From Streptomyces jeddahensis (GTDB taxonomy: Bacteria > Actinomycetota > Actinomycetes > Streptomycetales > Streptomycetaceae), in contig NZ_LOHS01000053.1 in NCBI RefSeq assembly GCF_001642995.1, positions 1 to 64,000 of the forward strand: a stretch of DNA of 64,000 nucleotides, read 5' to 3'. The position numbers were made by a program, and so were the translations under genes. Positions 60,951 to 64,000 of the stretch are shown in pieces. The stretch's first letter is position 1. The number at the start of each line of letters is the position of its first letter. The notes beneath the pieces are model-generated. The model saw only the letters and a program-made list of their open reading frames with translations, had not been told where the DNA came from and did not search any database.

Positions 60951-62516
60951 TCAGCCCCCGGTGGTGCCGCCGCCGAAGTCGTCCGTCGGTTCGACCGACA
61001 CCCCGCCCGAGGGCGTCTCGTCCGTCGGCTCCTCCGAGGGCTCCTCGGACGTCGCCTCGGTCTCGGACGGAGTCGGCTGCGTCGGCTCGTCCGTCGCCTC
61101 GGTCTCGCTCGGCGACGGGGTGGCCTCACCGGTGGACAGCGACGGCGACGGCGAGTAGTCCGTCTCGCCGCTCGTGCCGTCGTCCGGGTAGGACGACTCC
61201 TCGGTCGCTTCGTCGGTCGCGCTCTCGCTCGGCGTCTTCTCCTTGTCGGACTGGGAGGCCGTCGGCGACTGCGTGGTCCCCGTACCGCCGCCGTCGCCAC
61301 CGCCGCCGCTGTTGAGCGCCAGCGCGACGCCCGCCGCGATGGCGATCACCGCCAGCACGGCGAGGAGCCACAGCTTGCCCCGGCCGCTGCCGCCGCCCTC
61401 GCGGTAGCCGCCGTCGAAACCGCCGTCGTCACCGCCCGGCGGCCGCAGCATCGGCTGCGGGATCTGCGCGGTGCCGGACTCCCCAGGGTGCGGCAGCGCC
61501 GCCGTGCCCGCGACGCCCATCGCCGGCGTGGAGCCACCCTCGTGCATCTCCACGGGGCCGGTGTTCCACGTACCGGTGTGGCCGCCCTTCTCGTAGAGCA
61601 TCTGCAGCCCGTACTGGACGAGCCCGCGCATCTCCTCGGCCGTCTGGAACCGGTCGTCCGGATCCTTCGCGAGCGAGCGCATGACGAGGCCGTCGAGCTC
61701 CGGCGGCGCCCCGTCCGAGGCCTCGGACGGCGGCACGGGTGTGTCCTGGACGTGCTGGTAGACGACGGACAGCGGGGTCTCGCCGGTGAACGGCGGGCGC
61801 AGCGCGAGGAGTTCGTAGAGCAGACAGCCCGTCGCGTACAGGTCGCTGCGGTGGTCGACGGCCTTGCCCAGGGCCTGCTCGGGCGAGAGGTACTGCGGGG
61901 TGCCCATGACCATGCCGGTCTGCGTCATCGTGGACTGCGCGCCGTGCAGGGCACGCGCGATGCCGAAGTCCATCACCTTCACCGCACCGGTGTTGGTGAT
62001 GATCACGTTCGCGGGCTTGATGTCGCGGTGCACGATGCCGTGCTGGTGCGAGTACGCGAGCGCCTCGAGGACGCCGGACACGATGATCAGCGCCTGCTCG
62101 GGGCCCGGGGCCTCCGCGTTGATCAGCAGATCGCGGATCGTGCGGCCCTCGACGAGCTCCATGACGATGTACGGCACGGTGGAGCCGCCGACCTCGTCCT
62201 CGCCGGAGTCGTAGACCGCCACCACGGCATGGTGGTTAAGGCCGGCGACCGACTGCGCCTCGCGCGTGAAGCGCGCCTTGGAGACGGGGTCCTCGGCGAG
62301 GTCGGAGCGGAGCAGCTTGACGGCGACGGTGCGGCCGAGCCGTACGTCCTCGGCCGCGAAGACCTCGGCCATGCCGCCCCGGCCGAGTCTGCGCGTCAGC
62401 CGGTATCGTCCGTCTCCGACAAGTCCGCCGTTCCCCCACAATTCCGGCGCATCTGACATACCGCCGCCAGTCGCCTCGGGGTCGGACGGGCCCTGAGCGC
62501 GCTGCGTCTGTGCCAT
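60951..62516 (-). CDS. Membrane-anchored Ser/Thr protein kinase (PknB-like, no PASTA)
   Basis: 521 residues. The kinase domain (about 38-300) has RLGRGGMAEVFAAED, VAVKLL, HRDIKPANVIITN, VMDFGIARAL and GTPQYLSPEQALG. A proline/glycine-rich juxtamembrane part, one helix (LWLLAVLAVIAIAAGVALAL, near 390) and an external Ser/Thr/Glu/Pro-rich tail follow, without PASTA repeats. It phosphorylates unknown targets. The Bpa gene upstream is on the same strand but separated by a terminator, so it is probably its own unit. A second ATG (MSDAPELWGN) lies 19 codons in. Confidence 0.94.
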   Translation of the reverse strand: MAQTQRAQGPSDPEATGGGMSDAPELWGNGGLVGDGRYRLTRRLGRGGMAEVFAAEDVRLGRTVAVKLLRSDLAEDPVSKARFTREAQSVAGLNHHAVVAVYDSGEDEVGGSTVPYIVMELVEGRTIRDLLINAEAPGPEQALIIVSGVLEALAYSHQHGIVHRDIKPANVIITNTGAVKVMDFGIARALHGAQSTMTQTGMVMGTPQYLSPEQALGKAVDHRSDLYATGCLLYELLALRPPFTGETPLSVVYQHVQDTPVPPSEASDGAPPELDGLVMRSLAKDPDDRFQTAEEMRGLVQYGLQMLYEKGGHTGTWNTGPVEMHEGGSTPAMGVAGTAALPHPGESGTAQIPQPMLRPPGGDDGGFDGGYREGGGSGRGKLWLLAVLAVIAIAAGVALALNSGGGGDGGGTGTTQSPTASQSDKEKTPSESATDEATEESSYPDDGTSGETDYSPSPSLSTGEATPSPSETEATDEPTQPTPSETEATSEEPSEEPTDETPSGGVSVEPTDDFGGGTTGG

Positions 62517-62809
62517 CAGTCCTCGCCGTCGTTTCTGCCCCGCGTCCGCGCGGTGGTTCTTACGGTCTTCCGTCGGCCCACGCTACAGCCTTCGCGCAAC
62601 GCACCGGTCCGAGATGGACCGGCTATGAAACCTCCGGAGGCCGTCACCGTGCAAATCCGGGGCCCCGGCCGCGCACGTCTGTGTACCGCCCGTACGGACC
62701 CTGTGACGCTTCGGCGAACACCTCTTGCCCGTACGGTCACGGAACGCGGTTCCGGCGCGAAGACCGGGCCGTGGCCAAACTCACGCACAACGCGAGCGCA
62801 CACGACACG

Positions 62810-62850
62810 AAAGGGCCCGGCACGCGCGCGGTGCGCCTGCCGGGCCCTTC
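62810..62850 (-). terminator. Terminator after the bpa gene
   Basis: AAGGGCCCGGCA pairs with TGCCGGGCCCTT (12 bp) across a 15-base GC loop, between the Bpa repeat array and the kinase gene. The remaining bases of 62517-62809 hold the kinase promoter region; I see no gene there. Confidence 0.8.
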
Positions 62851-62852
62851 TT

Positions 62853-62924
62853 GGTCTGTGCAGGTACGGGACCTACGGTCTGTGCAGGTACGGGACCTAC
62901 GGTCTGTGCAGGTACGGGACCTAC
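62853..62924. repeat. 24-bp tandem repeat overlapping the bpa stop
   Basis: Three identical 24-bp units (each containing CAGGTACGGGACCTAC) begin at 62853, 62877 and 62901. The last runs into the bpa stop codon. Each repeats, on the bpa strand, the codons CCG TAC CTG that encode the last residues of Bpa. Confidence 0.92.
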
Positions 62925-63463
62925 AGGTACGGGCCTCCCGAGCGGCCGGCCGCGCGGGGGTCCTGGCCGTCGTCCGAGACGCCGACCCCCGGCGGCAACG
63001 CGCGGCGCATCTGTTCCAGTTGGGCCCGCGCCGCCATCTGCTGGGCGAACAGGGTCGTCTGGATCCCGTGAAAGAGGCCCTCCAGCCAGCCCACCAACTG
63101 GGCCTGGGCGATGCGCAGTTCGGCGTCCGAGGGGACCGCTTCGTCCGTGAAGGGCAGGGAGAGCCGCTCCAGCTCCTCTACAAGTTCCGGCGCGAGCCCG
63201 TCCTCGAGCTCCTTCACGGAACTCGAGTGGATCTCCTTGAGCCGCTGCCTGCTCGCCTCGTCGAGAGGCGCCGCCCTGACTTCCTCCAGCAGCTGCTTGA
63301 TCATGCTGCCGATCCGCATGACCTTGGCGGGCTGCTCCACCATCTCCGTCACCGGGACCTCGCGGGAGTCGTCGTCTCCTACGCCACCGAGCGCCATTCC
63401 GTCCTGGCCCACGACCAGGACCTGGGGGCTCTCCGGCGACCTTTCGTTCCTCGGCATCTCCAT
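62921..63463 (-). CDS. bpa: Bacterial proteasome activator Bpa
   Basis: 180 residues from ATG 63463 (MEMPRNERSPESPQ); ATGs at 63472 and 63457 are equally open. The four-helix bundle of the family is seen (PAKVMRIGSMIKQLLEEVR, LFHGIQTTLFAQQMAARAQL), and the chain ends SGGPYL, an HbYX-like C-terminus that docks on the 20S proteasome. Bpa is an ATP-independent ring cap that opens the proteasome gate. Proteasome core genes are not in the window. Confidence 0.93.
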   Translation of the reverse strand: MEMPRNERSPESPQVLVVGQDGMALGGVGDDDSREVPVTEMVEQPAKVMRIGSMIKQLLEEVRAAPLDEASRQRLKEIHSSSVKELEDGLAPELVEELERLSLPFTDEAVPSDAELRIAQAQLVGWLEGLFHGIQTTLFAQQMAARAQLEQMRRALPPGVGVSDDGQDPRAAGRSGGPYL

Positions 63464-63581
63464 GCCGCCCATTCTCTCGCACGCGTACGTCTCTTCTCGG
63501 TGGTGCCCACGCGTGCCCGTGATCCACCGTGTACGCGCGCGTACGATCTGTCGAATCCGCGCCGGTCAGAGGGCTGGCAAC

Positions 63582-63765
63582 CAATCAGCCTTTCAGGCAA
63601 CCAATCAGCGCGTCCGGCGCTTGAGGACGAGCCCGCCATTTCAGCCCGTCCGGCGCTTGAGGACGAGCCCGCCATTTCAGCCCGTCCGGCGTTTGAGGAC
63701 GAGCCCGCCAGGGCGATACGGGGGTCTGGGGGCGGAGCCCCCAGCGGGTTCAGGGCAGCGCCCTG
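63582..63765. repeat. Tandem repeats and terminator hairpins
   Basis: GGCAACCAATCAGC occurs twice, then three 36-bp units begin GTCCGGCG(C/T)TTGAGGACGAG at 63612, 63648 and 63684. CTGGGGGC-GGA-GCCCCCAG (63726-63744) and CAGGGC-AGC-GCCCTG (63751-63765) follow. The hairpins would terminate the partial gene on the right, whose stop is at 63802. There is no gene from 63473 to 63801. Confidence 0.85.
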
Positions 63766-63801
63766 GTTACGGGAAGGGGCGGGGTGGGGGCATCAAAACC
63801 G

Positions 63802-64000
63802 TCAGCCACGACGCAGCCGCAGGGCCAGGAACGCCAGGCCGAGGCCCACCAGGACGAGACCGGCGCCCAGCGGCAGCACTCCCAGGACGGGCCCGGCGGG
63901 ACCGGCGGCCTGCCGGTCCGGGTCGGGCGAGGCGTCGGCTGTCGCGGTGGGCGTCGCGGTCGGACCGACGGCCTCGTCGCGGTGCACGGGAGGATCCGGC
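63802..64000 (-). CDS. Membrane-anchored protein, C-terminal end only (cut by window edge)
   Basis: The frame is open from the right edge to a stop at 63802. It shows a Thr/Ala/Asp/Pro-rich linker (GPTATPTATADASPDP) and a final helix LGVLPLGAGLVLVGLGLAFL with a basic LRLRRG end. This tail resembles those of mycosin-type or other secreted, C-terminally anchored actinobacterial proteins. The main domain lies outside the window, so function is unknown. Confidence 0.6.
   Translation of the reverse strand, partial: PDPPVHRDEAVGPTATPTATADASPDPDRQAAGPAGPVLGVLPLGAGLVLVGLGLAFLALRLRRG

Noticed and set aside
62853..63765. CRISPR array
   Set aside because: Repeats at 62853 and 63612 have no unique spacers between units and there are no cas genes.
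1..64000. tRNA or rRNA genes
   Set aside because: No GGTTCGAATCC-type T-arm with matching acceptor stem and no rRNA segment was recognised; a tRNAscan run would settle it.

Overview
The window is very GC-rich DNA (third codon positions almost all G or C, many GTG starts, ATGA/GTGA gene overlaps). Its gene content points to a Streptomyces or close relative: DUF397 and anti-sigma-type ATPases, SpoIIE-type phosphatases, mycothiol-type DinB enzymes, the bacterial proteasome activator, and PhoX with an actinobacterial PHO box. From memory, the right part (phoX, metG, aspS, acyl-CoA dehydrogenase, M18 peptidase, dacC, bkd genes, response regulator, kinase) has the order of the chromosomal core of Streptomyces coelicolor. 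This is core chromosome with several accessory patches.

Layout. 1-1055: left-pointing two-component system, sensor cut by the window edge. 1344-7101: glycosyltransferase 2, DUF2064 transferase and methyltransferase overlap head to tail and converge on a cytochrome b/molybdopterin oxidoreductase pair; a polytopic protein follows. 7111-12650: accessory island with a fused DUF397 remnant, an anti-sigma-type ATPase, a hydrolase and a lactococcin-972-type bacteriocin locus (precursor, large membrane protein, ABC ATPase, 41-residue membrane protein). 12666-19813: phosphatase, NAD(P)-binding protein, fluC-DUF190-fluC operon, membrane and secreted proteins, nuclease-like enzyme. 19895-24232: phoX with PHO box and a divergent von Willebrand-A protein. 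24384-29579: two different methionyl-tRNA synthetase genes separated by a TnpB-type gene. 29667-35798: gene remnants, a GNAT enzyme, a deazaflavin enzyme and a complete ferredoxin/reductase/P450 set. 35799-36461: a low-GC gap with one odd peptide ORF. 36462-64000: aspS, a multidomain phosphatase, permease, pirin, dioxygenase lipoprotein, acyl-CoA dehydrogenase, aminopeptidase, thioredoxin-NHL protein, nitrilase-family enzyme, MFS/GntR pair, dacC, branched-chain 2-oxoacid dehydrogenase operon, response regulator, Ser/Thr kinase and the proteasome activator.

Functional groupings. The bacteriocin genes form a peptide plus export/immunity unit. bkdA-bkdB-bkdC make the E1-alpha/E1-beta/E2 complex that supplies branched acyl-CoA primers. 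The P450 has its own redox partners. Two fluoride channels and a DUF190 protein are translationally coupled. Several broken genes (VapC, transketolase, AraC, DUF397) mark decayed accessory DNA.

Non-coding structure. Three copies of an ~80-105 bp intergenic element lie near 1156, 14797 and 48285. Strong hairpins sit at many gene ends. Short tandem duplications start at or overlap the stop codons of the P450, aspS, SseB-like and Bpa genes. Five CACGCGCGCGTG-type palindromes lie near 60800-60920. No tRNA, rRNA or CRISPR array was recognised.
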